DNA of 64,000 nt from Gibbula magus (GCA_936450465.1 OW388293.1:82234134-82298133), one strand, 5' to 3'. Shown: positions 34,466 through 46,854, counted from the stretch's first letter. Notes: generated from the letters alone by a model not told the origin. Program-made: numbers and translations.

Positions 34466-34848
34466 GTTACATCGGGTTCCATGCTAAGCTATCTAAGAAT
34501 AAGAATGTCACTGCCAATAAACCTATACTTTTCGACCTGGTTTGGAATGATGGAGCATCTTATAACAGGCACACTGGAAAATTCACAATTCCAGTGAATG
34601 GCACCTACCAAATTTGGATAGATTTTGCATTCCGACGATCTGGATCTGCTTTTGCATTTTATATACATCAAGACAAGAATGTCATTGATCAAGCCTATGG
34701 AAGCAACTATGACCCAGCAGAATCTGTCTCAACCTTCACCATGTCTTACCTACAGCAGGGAGAGTCCATATGGGTTACATCGACTCGAGACGTATTTCTT
34801 TATAATAAATTCTGTAATTTCGGGGCTTTGTTATTAAACGCTCATTAA
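34466..34848 (+). CDS. C1q gene 4, exon 2 (C1q domain)
   Basis: Phase-1 exon: G-YIGFHAKLSKNKNVTANKP, FDLVWNDGASYNRHTGKF, IPVNGTYQIWIDFAFRRSG, AYGSNYDPAES, FTMSYLQQGE, CNFGALLLNAH, TAA. It is one codon shorter than the siblings because the Met of NDMGAS is missing. The usual PMNGTY is PVNGTY here. The domain is otherwise intact and of normal length. Confidence 0.9.
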
Positions 34849-35390
34849 AAAATATGTTTTGTTATGACTTTAGAAAACATGTTTGAAGTTAACATGCAAG
34901 TCCTACATATTCAAATCCACATGTTACAATCCCAATTGGCATAGGAGTAACATGATATATGTATATAGCTTTTGACTCTGGATAAGAAAAGGTGTTTATG
35001 TCCATGTCCAATTTTAAAAGTTTAATATTTTCATTATCGTATGAGGAATATATATACATGGTTCTCACAGGACAAAACATGGTTGAATTCATTTGCCGGA
35101 TCGTTCAACCTGGTATACCCTTGAAGTGTTATTATCAAATATATCAAGGCATATTATATAAAATAAACGTGGCACATGGTCAGTTGGAGCTCGATCATCA
35201 AATCTACAATATCAATCAATCTTTTATTTCAGTAGAAAGGCCTACGGCCCATGTACAAAGTCAACAAATCAAAAGAGTTGCTTGTAGTCAAATAAAGGAA
35301 TTTCGAACTTTGAAATTTGAAATAGCTATCAAATGGGTTAACTTATAATCTTGAAGTTTATGGATCATTATGTCTTCATTCATGTACATT
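34849..35390. other. 3' flank of gene 4
   Basis: The first 140 bp are a diverged relative of the gene 1 and gene 3 flanks. A plus-strand open frame (34992-35348) shows no known motif. No gene is called. Confidence 0.4.
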
Positions 35391-35394
35391 GGTA

Positions 35395-36420
35395 TATTTT
35401 CAAAGTATTTATCACGTAAATCATTATAAACTAGACATTTGTAAAGAAAGTATATTCATCCTCTACGTAATTGGATTCATATATCTTACAGTAACGACAT
35501 TCACGTGGGGTAACATCTCGTCTACCAATATGTTTATAGATTTGTAGCTCACCAATTCGTAACAAAGTAATTCTAAGTCTTGCTTCTTTAGATTTCACAG
35601 TTACAAGATACTTTTCCAAAACGAACACAGATTTTATTCTAGTATATAAATGCAATGTTGAATATTCAATTATTTAAGCCATTACAGTTTGAACATGACA
35701 GTTCTTAATTCTAGTTTAAAATTGAAAAGAAAAGCATCCTTGAAACCTACTCCTTGATTTTCCCGCACAAAACCAAAACTGTAAGTAAATAAAATAGTTC
35801 TGACATCCTGCACCCACGTTTTACGTCCAACTTTATCTAAATTACACAACATTAAATAAGCCTGTTTTGGATACCTATCATCTGACATTTCAAGCAATCT
35901 AATCAATAATGTAATTACTCTCAACAAAGAATCACATAAATATACTGTCTGTCACATTCAGCTAAAACAGCAACATTAGTACTTTTATAACTCACACCCA
36001 ATACAAACTTGCAAAACCTTACTTGAAACTGTTCAACGACCGACCACTTTTGATAACCCCATATTTCCGACGAATATAATATAATCGGTTTTATCTGAAT
36101 ATCAAAAATGTTAAAGAGAACCAGGGGAGAGATGTTTTTAAGCTTATAACTTAAAAGTTTAACTGAAAATAAACCATTAGAGGCTTTGTTTACAAGATTC
36201 TGAACAGACTTTGACCAAGATAACCTACTTTAAAACAATAACCCTAAATAGTTGTAATATGATGAACTTTTCAATATTCTATCCTCAAAAAACCAAAGTT
36301 CACTTTTCCTTAGTTTACCACCATTTCTAAAAACTACCACTTCTGTTTTGTCAAAATGAACAATTAATCCCCATCTGTGAGAAAATTCTATCAATAAATT
36401 AAAAATCTACAATACAGTTA
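35395..36420 (-). pseudogene. LINE ORF2 relic (RT and C-terminal region), antisense
   Basis: On the minus strand, starting from the right, there is WGLIVHFDKTEVVVFRNGG (RT motif with x-K-T-x-x-x-x-F) and SSSYYNYLGLLF. Next come a FDIQIKPIILYSSEIWGYQK segment and MSDDRYPKQAYLMLCNLD. At the left, RRDVTPRECRYCKIY is a Cys-containing C-terminal motif. Several frameshifts separate these pieces. The order and motifs match CR1/Jockey-like non-LTR retrotransposons. It sits between genes 4 and 5. Confidence 0.7.
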
Positions 36421-36689
36421 GAAAGAATGAGTAGCTTGGTCAATTTTCTTTCGAGATGAGATCTCCAGTAACTCACAAATCTGAGATAGTGAGATACAGA
36501 GGAGCAGTCGCGTTTTCTGTGTTGTGCACTTTAATATGCTAAATGATATTATATTCTTGTTCGGATGATATAATAACCCTGTGCTTGTTCAGTAAACAAT
36601 AAAACATATATTTTATTATGGGAGAGTTAGCAATATATCCTGTGTTTTGGATGATAAAATTATTAGATTAGACAGGTGAAATAATGTGT

Positions 36690-36799
36690 CATTGTGTAAA
36701 GTCATGCCTTAGATAACTGTAAGGACAGCTGTTGTATGTCTCAGATCCATAAGATCCATATCTAACTTAAAACTGTGACAACAATTCAACGTCGGCAAT
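36690..36799 (+). promoter_or_regulatory. Conserved upstream block of C1q gene 5 (diverged)
   Basis: gtcatgccttagataactg and cagctgttgtatgtctcag ending at 36744, 56 bp before the ATG. It is shorter than in siblings, and the pyrimidine tract is interrupted by purines. Confidence 0.4.
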
Positions 36800-37175
36800 A
36801 TGGGTTATCCTGTCCTGTTCCTCTGGATGTTAATATTAGTGTTTGACTATTCAACCAGAAGCGATGTGCAGACACCTGATGCAAACCTTAAAGAGCAGGT
36901 GAAGAACATAGACACAGTTTTAGCTGAAATGCAGTCTCATTCCCAAGCTCAAGACCAGAAGTACTCGGCAATATTATCCACCTTACTTTCTCAGCTCAAG
37001 GAAACTGAACATGAACTTGGCGATCTGAAAACAAGTCACAATGAAACTATTTTAGAATTAGAAGAAAGGAAGGCAGAGATATCTGAACTATGGAGAAGTC
37101 ACAATGCAACTGTTATGGATTTGGCAGAAACTCGATCCAAGCTTCGAGACTACGAGAAAGGACCTGAAACCAATG
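36800..37175 (+). CDS. C1q gene 5, exon 1 (signal peptide + stalk)
   Basis: It encodes MGYPVLFLWMLILVFDYST (signal peptide), then VKNIDTVLAEMQSHSQAQDQ, a coiled coil with HNETI and HNATV sequons ending DLAETRSKLRDYEKGPETNG. It ends AATG|GTAAGC at 37175, phase 1. Exon 1 plus exon 2 encode 251 residues, the shortest intact member. Reading past the donor enters a SINE at 37213, so an intron-retained transcript would encode SINE-derived residues. Confidence 0.85.
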
Positions 37176-37212
37176 GTAAGCATGAACGTATACGCCACGC
37201 TATGTATAAAAG

Positions 37213-37490
37213 AGGTGAGGTGAGTTACTGCCAGGATTATTTCGCTTACATCACGACTGCTAGTATTATTGTAAGGAGAAAGCCAAAAACGCCATGTTGG
37301 CTTTATGAGGTGAAACCTGTGAGCATCGGCTAGAACTAGCGAACGATGGGTGGTACTACACTGCAATTAAGTGTAGCACTGCGCCCAAACCTTACTGCAT
37401 GGAGAACTGTTCCCTAAAGCAAACAAAGTTGCTGAAGCCCCTACCTCTTGATCCGAAGCTAAACGCGCTAAACAATGTGCTATCCCAACC
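37213..37490 (-). mobile_element. tRNA-derived SINE, nearly full length, antisense in gene 5 intron
   Basis: It runs from gaggtgaggtgagttac (inverted tail) through gagcatcggctagaactagc to cctcttgatccgaagc and gtgctatccca (inverted tRNA-like head). The B-box region is damaged. It lies 37 bp after the splice donor. Confidence 0.75.
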
Positions 37491-37994
37491 CTGTATCATA
37501 GAGATTAAGACATAAATCGTAATGAATGCGGGAAACTGTAATAATTGTGATTAATTGTGAAATGATGAGGTGTTGAAATGGGTTTCAAAACATTTAAACA
37601 ATGTTGAAGACTTAATGCGATTTGTGGGAAATATCAAAACGCTATCTATTAAAATCTGCTTTCATACTATTGATACGAATTTAAGATGTACCATGATAAT
37701 TTGTTAATTTTTATTTATAACTTTTATGTAATTCTAATATACCATGCTTGAATATAACTATGTGTGTGTGTTGCAAATTAATCACTAACTTTGCTGCAAT
37801 GTATTCACGAGAAATAAGATGCATCTACACATAGTTTATCCTCAATCCACAACAACTCAAGAAAGTTCGAATCACTATTATTCAATCATGTCAAATATTC
37901 TTATAAAAATTTGGGTGGAACAGGAGGGGCTTCATGTCGTTTTTCCAATCTCCCATCCGAATAGGGTACATATACTTGTGTTCAAGTTTACACA

Positions 37995-38476
37995 CATCCT
38001 GTCTCAGGTTATAACGTACGCTAATGCAAATTTTATACCCTTGGTGAAGAGGCAGCATATACCTTCGCGAGGTGACGCATGTTCCAGCCAATCAAATAGT
38101 TTTCTCGCCCTGTTGGCGATAAAATTTAGCCAATCAGAGAGAGCTTTTCAAAATGCAGTCGGCATTCGCAAAATGGCGACTTCCTTAGCTAAGCGAGATG
38201 AAATCGAAGAGTGTTTCCCTTCAAATTGTCTCAGATGCAGACCATGGAATGGGACATGCAGTTCATTGACGAAGGTGGGGTAAACGTTTGATGACTCGGT
38301 TTTGTGAGATCGTTATGAGCGCAGTCGGAAGTCGACTCGTCTTTCAAGTGAGGTCATTGGTTGTCTTTATTTAGATTGTTCCTCGATCATACGTCACCTC
38401 GCGAAGGTATATATGCTGCCTCTGCACCCAGGGTATGGAAGTTGCATTAGCATACGGTATACCCTGAGACAGGACG
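37995..38476. mobile_element. 482-bp MITE with about 85-bp TIRs and 9-bp target duplication
   Basis: The left terminus CATCCTGTCTCAGGTTATA and the right terminus (inverted CGTCCTGTCTCAGGGTATA) pair over about 85 bp, including ggcagcatatacc and cttcgcgaggtgacg. Flanks carry the direct repeat GTTTACACA at 37986-37994 and 38477-38485. A 9-bp duplication with long TIRs is typical of Mutator-like elements; that class is inferred. The interior encodes no recognised protein. Confidence 0.8.
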
Positions 38477-38986
38477 GTTTACACATGACACAGAGAGCTC
38501 GTTATACCCACCACAAAGAATGTGTCAAGGGATATGCAATTGACTTTAAGGGCTAGTTCAATGAGACTTTGTGTTTGGAACAGTCATCATATGTAGATGT
38601 GGCTTTCGGAGATTTTGACTTTTTTGGAACTTATTGTGTCCGAACCAGAACTCAAAAACTGTGAGACAAAGCTCAATGAAATTTGGTATGTGGAGCAGTC
38701 ATCATGTGTAGATGTGCCTTTTGGGTTGTTCAACCTCTTTGGAATGTTGATTGTTAGGCAATTCCATGAACACATACTTAAAATTCTGATTCCGGAATTG
38801 TGTGTTGAGGTTCCTTTTTGGGTTTTCAAACGCTTTGGTATACATTAGTGATACGCATGTGTCTTCTTAGAGGCGAATCGGATGAAAACAGTTTGAGTTA
38901 TTGCACTTGACTGAATCACTTAGTTTCTAATATCAGACTGACAGGACAGTGTTCTGAAATCTTTCTGAAATGTTAGACGTTATGAG

Positions 38987-39350
38987 AGTTATTATTATTA
39001 TTATTATTAGGATATTTATATAGCGCACATATCCATCCACTAGTGGTTGCTCAAGGCGCTTACATTGTTTCCCCTGGTCAATGGCATTCTTTCACCGTCA
39101 AATCATTTTTTCCAATTCAACTCCCTGGGGAGTATTCAACCGGCAGCCATATGTGGCGCTCAGTTTGGGGACAATTATATGCCTCACAGGGTACCCATTT
39201 ACAGCTGGGTGAACTGAGACACATAGTCACAGCAGTTTGTCCAACACTGCTGAACGCTGATAACCGACAGCTCGGCGTATGCACGTGTTCATGGTTCCAC
39301 CATTCAGCCACTGACATGAATTCGTGGGATCTTTGTATTACCCCTTGAAC
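38987..39350. repeat. (ATT)n microsatellite and adjacent dispersed repeat
   Basis: About seven ATT units around 38988-39009 are followed by tatttatatagcgcacatat ... gctcaaggcgctt, a phrase I associate with dispersed repeats of marine invertebrates. An open frame at 39043-39348 is likely fortuitous. Confidence 0.4.
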
Positions 39351-40008
39351 CTATATTAGTATGACAGTACCTGTGTTTTGAATCAGCTCACCAAACTGTT
39401 TTTGATCAAATTTTCAGACATTTATACATACTTTGTATATACCTCAATAATGTGTATTTGCTTTTTGGGGGAATCAGGTAATAATAATCATTGCCAAAGA
39501 CCTCTTGACTTTCCTACTTCAGCCTGATTCCTAACACTTAGCTTTTGATTGTTCAATGATATCTTTTTTAAACTTGATGCGTGCTTCCCTATACATTAAA
39601 CCATTGAAATGAAGTCATATTCTTTGACCTTCTACCCTTGATTTTGTTGCAATTTTTTCACCTTGAATATAACTTTTAATTCGTCAGCATAGGTTTTTTG
39701 AAATGGCATGGTTCCATGTCACATGCTAAGGCCTTCCGATTGATCAGTAATAGGCATGTTTATTCATTGTCACAAGATCATTCAGATGATGTCATAATTA
39801 TCAAACTGATTAAAGATGATTCATGTTACATGCAAATATCTAGATGATAAGATATGTTCTTTCATAAATTACCATTATATTAAAATTGCATATTTAGAGT
39901 ATAATAGGACAAACCACGGGTGTTTTTGTGCTCTCAGAGCACTCTTATTGTCTTTTCATACAAATACCTTTGTCGCATTTTGAACTTTTTTCAATCGCTT
40001 CTTTTCAG

Positions 40009-40388
40009 GTAACATTGGGTTTCATGTTAAGATATCACGCAGTAAGGATGTCCCTGCCAATAAACCTATAATTTTCGACCTGGTTTTGAATGACATGGGG
40101 GCATCTTATAACAGACAAACTGGAAAATTCATCGTCCCAATGAATGGAACCTACCAAATTTGGATAAATTTTGCATACCAACGATCCATATCTGATTTTG
40201 CGTTTCATATACACACAAACAAGAATATCATTGATCAAGCCTACGGAGGCCACGACACGGAATCTGTCTCAACCTTAACCATGCAGTATCTACAACAAGG
40301 AGAGTCCATCTGGATTACACCTACTCAAAGTGTATATCTTCATAATTCATTCTGTAACTTTGGCGCTGTGCTATTAAACGCTCAGTAA
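40009..40388 (+). CDS. C1q gene 5, exon 2 (C1q domain)
   Basis: Phase-1 exon: G-NIGFHVKISRSKDVPANKP, FDLVLNDMGASYNRQTGKF, VPMNGTYQIWINFAYQRS, QAYGGHDTESVS, LQQGESIWITPTQSVYLH, CNFGAVLLNAQ, TAA. It is two codons shorter than gene 2 at the loop (GGHDTES instead of GSNYDTKES) and ends in Gln rather than His. It is a distinct third loop variant and is intact. Confidence 0.9.
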
Positions 40389-40539
40389 ACAATAGTTTGT
40401 GTTATAAGTTTGGGAAATTTGTCCAGCAGTGTGGCAGGTTCACCTGGGTGCTCGATCAATATTGCATGCAAAGAGTTTCAAAATGAGGGGGAAAGAGCGG
40501 GGAGGGGTTCATGTTCAAACCCCCTGAACCGGATCTCTG

Positions 40540-41690
40540 GATCTTTATGATAATGATACTTTATTAACCTGAAAGGGAATTTGTTTACAGCAGTTGCTAC
40601 TGTACACATAAAACACATGTAACAAGAAAAAACACACTAAAACACAGGATTTGTGACGTAACAAGATGGACATTGACAACAAGAAAGAATGTGTCATGTG
40701 CAAACTAAAGGTTAAAATGAGTCATAAGAATTGAGGATGAATCATAAAAGGTGTTAACATGATTGACGAAAGTGCTTTTTGAAAATAAATACATAAACTT
40801 AAACATGTAACTGATTTAAAACAACAATGCTTGTTAAAATGAAGGTCTTTGATGCTCGGTTTGTTCTGAAAAGTGGAGTTTGGAAGCGGCGTCCAGAAGG
40901 TAAAAGTACATATTCATCATGAAGAAAGTGTTCTCAGTCTGTAACAATTTTAGAAGCCAGTTTTTCAATGTTCCGCGTGCCTAGAAGTGTGAGATAATCT
41001 AAAGTGACTCCTGATATTTTACTGGCCAAATTGCTAATTTTTTTATACCTTGTTTTTGTTATGCAATGAAAGACCTCCAAACCAACTTGCCATGCTAAAA
41101 GATTAAACGTTGTGTAATAAAGAAAATCTGTAAAGGTATTCACATTAAAAACTTTAAGTTTACATAAAAAATACAGTCTTTGTTGGTACTTCTTGTAGAT
41201 TCTATCTGAGTTTGCTTTAAAGTTTGTCAATTGTCAACGAGAACGGGTCTGTAGTTGGCTTTCTTCATCCTATAATATATAATCATTTCCTTTGTTTTAC
41301 GGTATTTAGAACTTTAAAGTTGTCATTGCACAAATATATACAAAAACGTTCTATGGCCTGATGGTAATGGGAGTCATCGTTTTTGCTAAGAAGTCCAACC
41401 AATGCTCACTAGTCAGCGAATTTTACAGTAAGAGTTTGATTCCCGTCACTTTTACAGGGGAAAGCACACAGCCTTGTGGTCCACCAGTGTTTAATATAAT
41501 TGTTTTAGAATAAATCGAATTCATGGATACATAGGGTAGACGGTTGATTAAAAAGTGCTTTATCCAGGGAGAGTTATATGGACTATCCTGCAGGTTATAC
41601 AGTTCCTGTAGCATCAAATGGGGTTGCATTGTGTTTAACGTAGAGCTGAATCCACAAATAAAACACAGGCATATGTCTTAGATAAATCCA
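40540..41690 (-). pseudogene. LINE ORF2 relic with 3' end, antisense
   Basis: On the minus strand the right part reads WIKHFLINRLPYVSMNSIYS followed by an LNTGGPQGCVLSP segment. This is the RT motif x-G-x-PQGxxxSP. After frameshifts the left part reads RIYKKYQQRLYFLCKLKVFN, the thumb-like segment of fish/mollusc-type LINE RTs, followed by a degraded ASKISGVTLDYL. The left end (atgatactttattaacctga) looks like an inverted 3' tail. The catalytic (F/Y)xDD block was not found. Confidence 0.65.
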
Positions 41691-43790
41691 GATGTTTACT
41701 GATCTTCGACTCATTTCACCTTGTACGCGAGTGGATCAAGATGATCTTCAACATCACACTTTATTCTGGAGACGAGATGGGGAGAGAGAGAGGCAACCTC
41801 CAAGTAGTTCTACGGTAGTGGCCCTGCCATCTTTCACGGGAGCATTGTTGTCAACCTAATGTATTTTATTTATTTCAAATATACTAGTAAGTATATCATA
41901 GTACTGTAATTGCTCCAATACATGTGTCTCTAACACAGCACATACTATAATCATATTACATCTCACACAGATTGAATTATCACATTTATTGCAAAACAAT
42001 AATACACAAATAATTATTGAAGCAATAGTAAAAGTTTGAAAATAAAGTGAAATATAACAGACTATGAGTATGTTAATTCAGTATTTGTTTGCGTTAAAAA
42101 AAAGCATTCATGACATCGGCACTTGTGTCACAATTGATTATCAATGATTGCTAATTCGGAGCAAATGTTTTTAAATCACATTTTCACAAGGCTAGGTAAG
42201 TAAACAAAAGCTTGAAAAAAGAAAAAAACTACTCTGTAGTTCTGTTTTGAGATGGTGTCATGTGAAGAATTGCTCCAGAATATCAGCTTAACATGTATTG
42301 ATTATGTAAAATCAAACTGTGCGAATAGGTTTATTTTTCACTTTGCGTGAAATTTACACAGTGCAAAAATAAATATGATTACAGTAGTATATACTGGCCA
42401 TGGAGTTGATCAGATAAGTAATAAACTGTGATCCATATGCAAAATTGACGTTTCAGAACATTTGAAGCTTTACTTATTGTTTTCAAATTCTGTAAATAAA
42501 ATAATATCATGAACACCTTTAATTTTAAATGGACATACACATACACATTCATACATTGGATATTTACATTTGAAGAAGTATATTGCACCTATATATGGTA
42601 AACTATATATGTTCACTATTATTTTGATTTTTTTTTTATCAACATCTATTCTGAAAAGGTTTTTTCCTTCGGCCTTTGTGACAATGGTGGGTGTTAAAGA
42701 TACATACATTGTGTTGTTGGGGGTCACATATGCAAAACGTTATAACTGGTGTTATTGTATCGAGAAGAGCTCAATGACTGTCGACTCAGCATAATGACGT
42801 CATTGTAATGGTACCAATTTCTGAAAACAAAACAGACAATGCATCCCGATTGACACACGTTAATTCGTCAAAAGCTAGTTTCGGAAACTTATTTCAACAA
42901 GCAAAATGACAAATTTGAGTTGATAATGTTTATTAGGTCATATAACTGCTGTACATGCATACAGGACGGAAATTTTCGGTTTCTGCAAATTTATAATTAT
43001 ATTTCTAGATTCATTGAAAACTAGTAATTATGATATATTTGGCGATCGGCGATGAATATGCAAGTAGAGAGAAATTATTTGAACGTTTATCACCACATAT
43101 GGTATTTTAGCAGATATTAAAGCCAAATAAAAATTATGAAACACAATGGTTGCATCTTTAAGAGTTTGTACACTCCTTGGGAAGTTATTTTGGTTAAGTT
43201 GAAGATTACAAACCATAATCTACCTTTGCTCAGGTTAGAAACCACTGTCAGTTATGAGATGTTCACCCAATGCAAATAAATGGACTTGTAAATTGGAAAT
43301 TTTATCATATTAGAAAGGAATATATCAAACTATTTTGCAAACAGACTGTTCCCCAAGGAGTAGGAAAATAACGACCTCCCTTTATGGTAGTAATATCTGC
43401 TTTTACAATCGCTCGGCACCAGGTCATTATCTATTTCACACCCTCGACAACAATGTGTTTCTTAATGCTGCATTCATTCCCATCCAATTCACAATTCTAA
43501 CCCCTGACGATATAATTTGACAAGCAAATGAACAATTCCAAATGATCATTCAACATTCAGACAACATAACAAACGCTTTAGAGCATTTAAGATGATTGCT
43601 TCATTCACAAACACTTACCATTTGACATTAAGTTTAATTGGTTTGCTCTCAGTAAATAACATACTTTCTAAGTATTATCTAAATATTACCTAAACTTCTA
43701 CACTTCAATAATCATAAGTCAAGTTTTTGAAATTTGAGGTATGATCAGTGAGGAAAATTGGCATTCTTGATCTTATTGGTTTTTTAAACA
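41691..43790. other. Intergenic DNA, no gene seen
   Basis: Very AT-rich with only short frames. No recognisable domain or element boundary. Confidence 0.4.
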
Positions 43791-43799
43791 GAGTGGGGA

Positions 43800-44640
43800 G
43801 CAATAGATCTGGAAAGGTGATTGCACATACACATACATTTAAGACTATTTGTAGTTATTACAGTAGGATTTAGATAGAAAAGTCTTAGATGAACCGTGAC
43901 ATTAGATTTCAATACACTATAGTTTAGGCTATTTGTAGTCATGCAATGTGCTGTGCATTGTACTGGTCTCAACGAATTCTCAAAAACAGACTTATTATTG
44001 TGATAAATCAGATAGTCATGATGTCTACACAATGTAATCTCTTCTAACTAACATGTATGTATGTATTCAATACCTATTAGTTATATTGGTCACCCGTCAA
44101 GACCCGGCTACACGATATGTACGGTATAGACTGAAACTAACGGAAAGCGGAAATATTACGTTATTAATAAATCATAATTTTTCGTATATTCAGAATAATT
44201 AGAATAAGTTTCATTCCAAAAACGAACAACTAACAAGATATAATACTAGCAGGATATCAATCAGTTTGGCTGTTGATATTCCTTTTTCAATGCAAGTAGT
44301 GTATTGAAGAATAGAGAAGATTTTATGGATATACAACTTCTTTTCCCTTGAAGGGCGACGTTTCGACATAGGTTCTAATGTCGTTGTTAAGCATTGTATT
44401 ATTTAAAGGTGTTAAAGATTAATCTTCTGCACACTTCACTTAATGTGAAGCTGGAGAGATGCAATAATGGTTTGTTATTCCCAATCTATCATTTGATACC
44501 ATTTCCACTGCTAATGGGCTATGGTTCTGTGTCATATGCTAAGATCAATTTCAATTTTTTAGTTGGATTTGATCTGCTCCTCTTGAAACGATACAAAATA
44601 TTGAACCCACGATGATTTTGATTTTAGATGTACTTAGTTT
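43800..44640 (+). repeat. Paralogous intergenic block P (copy 3)
   Basis: It contains cccgtcaagacccggctaca, cacttcacttaatgtgaag and upstream words matching 4620-4800. Like copies 1 and 2 it lies several kilobases before a C1q exon 1 (here the dead gene 6), supporting unit-by-unit duplication of the cluster. Confidence 0.55.
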
Positions 44641-44869
44641 ATTTAGTATCTTATTCAATGAATGACGTAGATATCCATTCAGGATTCCAGTTCTTTCTAT
44701 GCTGGATAAAATATTTAAAGGAAGGCCGAAATGAAATATTTTCTATTGAATTCTAACCTGCATTTGGTTCATCAGACTAATATGTGAAAATGAGACCCAA
44801 AAAATAGGTAATAGGTTGTTGATTTATTAAACTAGACCGCCTCAAACTTTGCAAAAAACATTGTCTGCT

Positions 44870-45034
44870 TTTCGACGGCGAGCGACAAACGAAAAATGGG
44901 GCGGGGCTTAGTGAATTGGGGTTAACCGGAAGTGACGTACGAGAAGGGACGGGATGTAAACATCTGCTTACTACTTAAAATGGAAAACACTGGGGAATCG
45001 GTCAGTTGATCTGTATTATCTACGCTTTGCAACA
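44870..45034 (+). promoter_or_regulatory. Housekeeping-like promoter motifs (GC box, ETS-CRE composite)
   Basis: ggggcggggc (Sp1-type GC box) at about 44900 is followed by accggaagtgacgtacg (ETS site fused to a CRE-like half) near 44930. GC content rises locally above the AT-rich surroundings. These motifs sit directly upstream of a THAP-type start codon. The combination is typical of TATA-less promoters. Confidence 0.4.
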
Positions 45035-45178
45035 ATGCCACACCGCTGTTCTGCTGTAAACTGTTCAAGTAATGTTAGTTATCAAGTTTCACTTTACAAA
45101 TGTCCCAAAATATCGGTATATATATCGAATATAATTTATATGAATAGTGAAAGATGGTGGATTCATAGACGTTCGTAG
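45035..45178 (+). pseudogene. THAP-domain N-terminal fragment
   Basis: The open frame starts MPHRCSAVNCSSN and continues VSLYKCPK. This matches the start of THAP zinc fingers (M-P-x-x-C-x-A-x-x-C-x-N ... F-x-x-x-P). Two of the C2CH ligands (Cys5, Cys10) are present. The second C-x2-H pair and the rest of the domain are lost before the stop at 45176. It could be the first exon of a THAP gene or transposon (P-element class) whose remainder was deleted or is spliced from further away. No downstream exon was recognised. Confidence 0.5.
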
Positions 45179-46850
45179 ACATAGGATAAATCCATGCTAA
45201 TGAGGGGATGAGATATACGATGACATATGAAACCAGGATATGATGATATGAACGAAGTCAAGTTGAGACAGCAAAATCAGATATTCGGTGTTGTTGTTAT
45301 TTTTTGTTGGAGAATGTTTGTGTATAAAATAAAACAACAAACGTGAGATTAGCAAAAGCCATCGACAATCAAAGCACATCACAGCATCCTGATTTTTTAA
45401 CGTCATTAATCTACCGACAACCTTATTTACTAACAGTACATTACAACAATCAAAGCAACTCACCACATATTTTAAAACACCAAAGGAAGTTGGTTATCAG
45501 CGATAATAATACGTCTACGAATCCACCTACGAAAACACCGCATCCCAATGTTACATTTTTCGATTTAGTTATCACTTATTAACACATTGAAACATTCAGA
45601 ATCTAATAGTTTAATAAAATAATGTTTTCAATAAAATGCTTGGTTAATCAAATGAATATCGTATTAAATTGACATTTCAGCAAGAGTGTCAATAATGTAA
45701 GAAACTTACCTTATAAACGTATCCAAACGGACAATATGAATATCCATATACACATAAGACAGAAATTGTAAACCTATAAATCCATCAATGACAGTACTTG
45801 GAAACAGAAGATGGTCAAATGCTAACCCTCTTTCAGCAAAAGTCTTTTCGTCAATGGCAAGATAGAAAAACAAATATACTGAATGTCACGTTAAGTGTAT
45901 TGTGTGTCACCAAGACAGGACGTTTGACAATAAACATATATGACATGCCGGTCACCGACATGCCATTTGTTATATAATTGAATCGGTCCAGTAAACTTGT
46001 TATCTGTACAAACATAATTACACTCCTTCCTTCTCACATACCCAGCTTCTTAATTGCGTAAACTAATATGCTGTAACAACACTTCTCCCCTTTGATCTGG
46101 AAGTGAAACAAAACAAACATCTGTCTGGAAGAAACATCTATATGGTCCACTAACCTGAAACAGGCTATCAGACAATATTTTAAACCATTTCGTTTTCATT
46201 TAAGATGCTACTGGTAACATAATTCTTTAATTCGATAATGTTCGGTGTCTATATCAATCTGTGTAATCATAATGTATATGTTTAGCGTGTACAATAGAGC
46301 AATCTTCATGTACATTTAATTGAGCTTGTTGACCAATCCAGTTCATTTATTTATTCATGAAAGTGAAGTGAAAATGGTTTGCATTGCATTACATCATATA
46401 TAGAATATTTTAATTGATAAACTTAAAATACAGTAAGCTTTTATATTAAATACTGTCAAGCATTCAGTGTATATGAACTTACACCTACTATATATATTTA
46501 TTTATTAATACATACAAAACAAAATTAACATGCCGATTATTCAACATAAGTTGATCAATTGATGCTACTTAATCTCTCTTCACCCGATTCCCGCGAGAGT
46601 CTTCTTCCCTTGTTTCAGTGTCACTTGAACTGTCATATATTTCCTTCTAGTTCCGCTATTAATTGCTACAAACATACTATACAAAAGCGCCGAATGCACT
46701 CCAATTAAGCACGCCCCAGTTGTTGTAACCATATGAAATCGCTAGTTGAATAGTTAAGTAATCCGTTTATCGAAAATTGGGATTGTTTTGATGACGTTTT
46801 CTGTCTTATATGAGCAGTTTAAAAGTTGGGAAAACACGTTAAATTATGAT
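45179..46850. other. Intergenic DNA, no gene seen
   Basis: No supported gene. Short chance open frames on both strands (45197-45466 and 45343-45582). Confidence 0.35.
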
Positions 46851-46854
46851 AAGA

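Larger units (their letters stand above)
37176..40008 (+). other. C1q gene 5 intron (2.8 kb, expanded by insertions)
   Basis: A phase-1 intron between the AATG|GTAAGC donor and the ttttcag acceptor, two to four times longer than sibling introns. The extra length is accounted for by an antisense SINE, a 482-bp long-TIR MITE and a dispersed repeat. The 5' and 3' ends stay similar to other introns. Confidence 0.75.

Noticed and set aside
35431..35927. Host genes on the minus strand
   Set aside because: The peptides match the C-terminal region of LINE ORF2 and are broken by frameshifts, so they are annotated as a retrotransposon relic.
38597..38848. 83-codon frame in gene 5 intron
   Set aside because: It is built from two similar stretches of a local repeat (cagtcatcat-gtagatgtg). 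No domain and no start context.
39043..39348. 101-codon frame after the ATT microsatellite
   Set aside because: It lies within a dispersed repeat inside an intron. The sequence resembles a widespread non-coding repeat rather than a gene.
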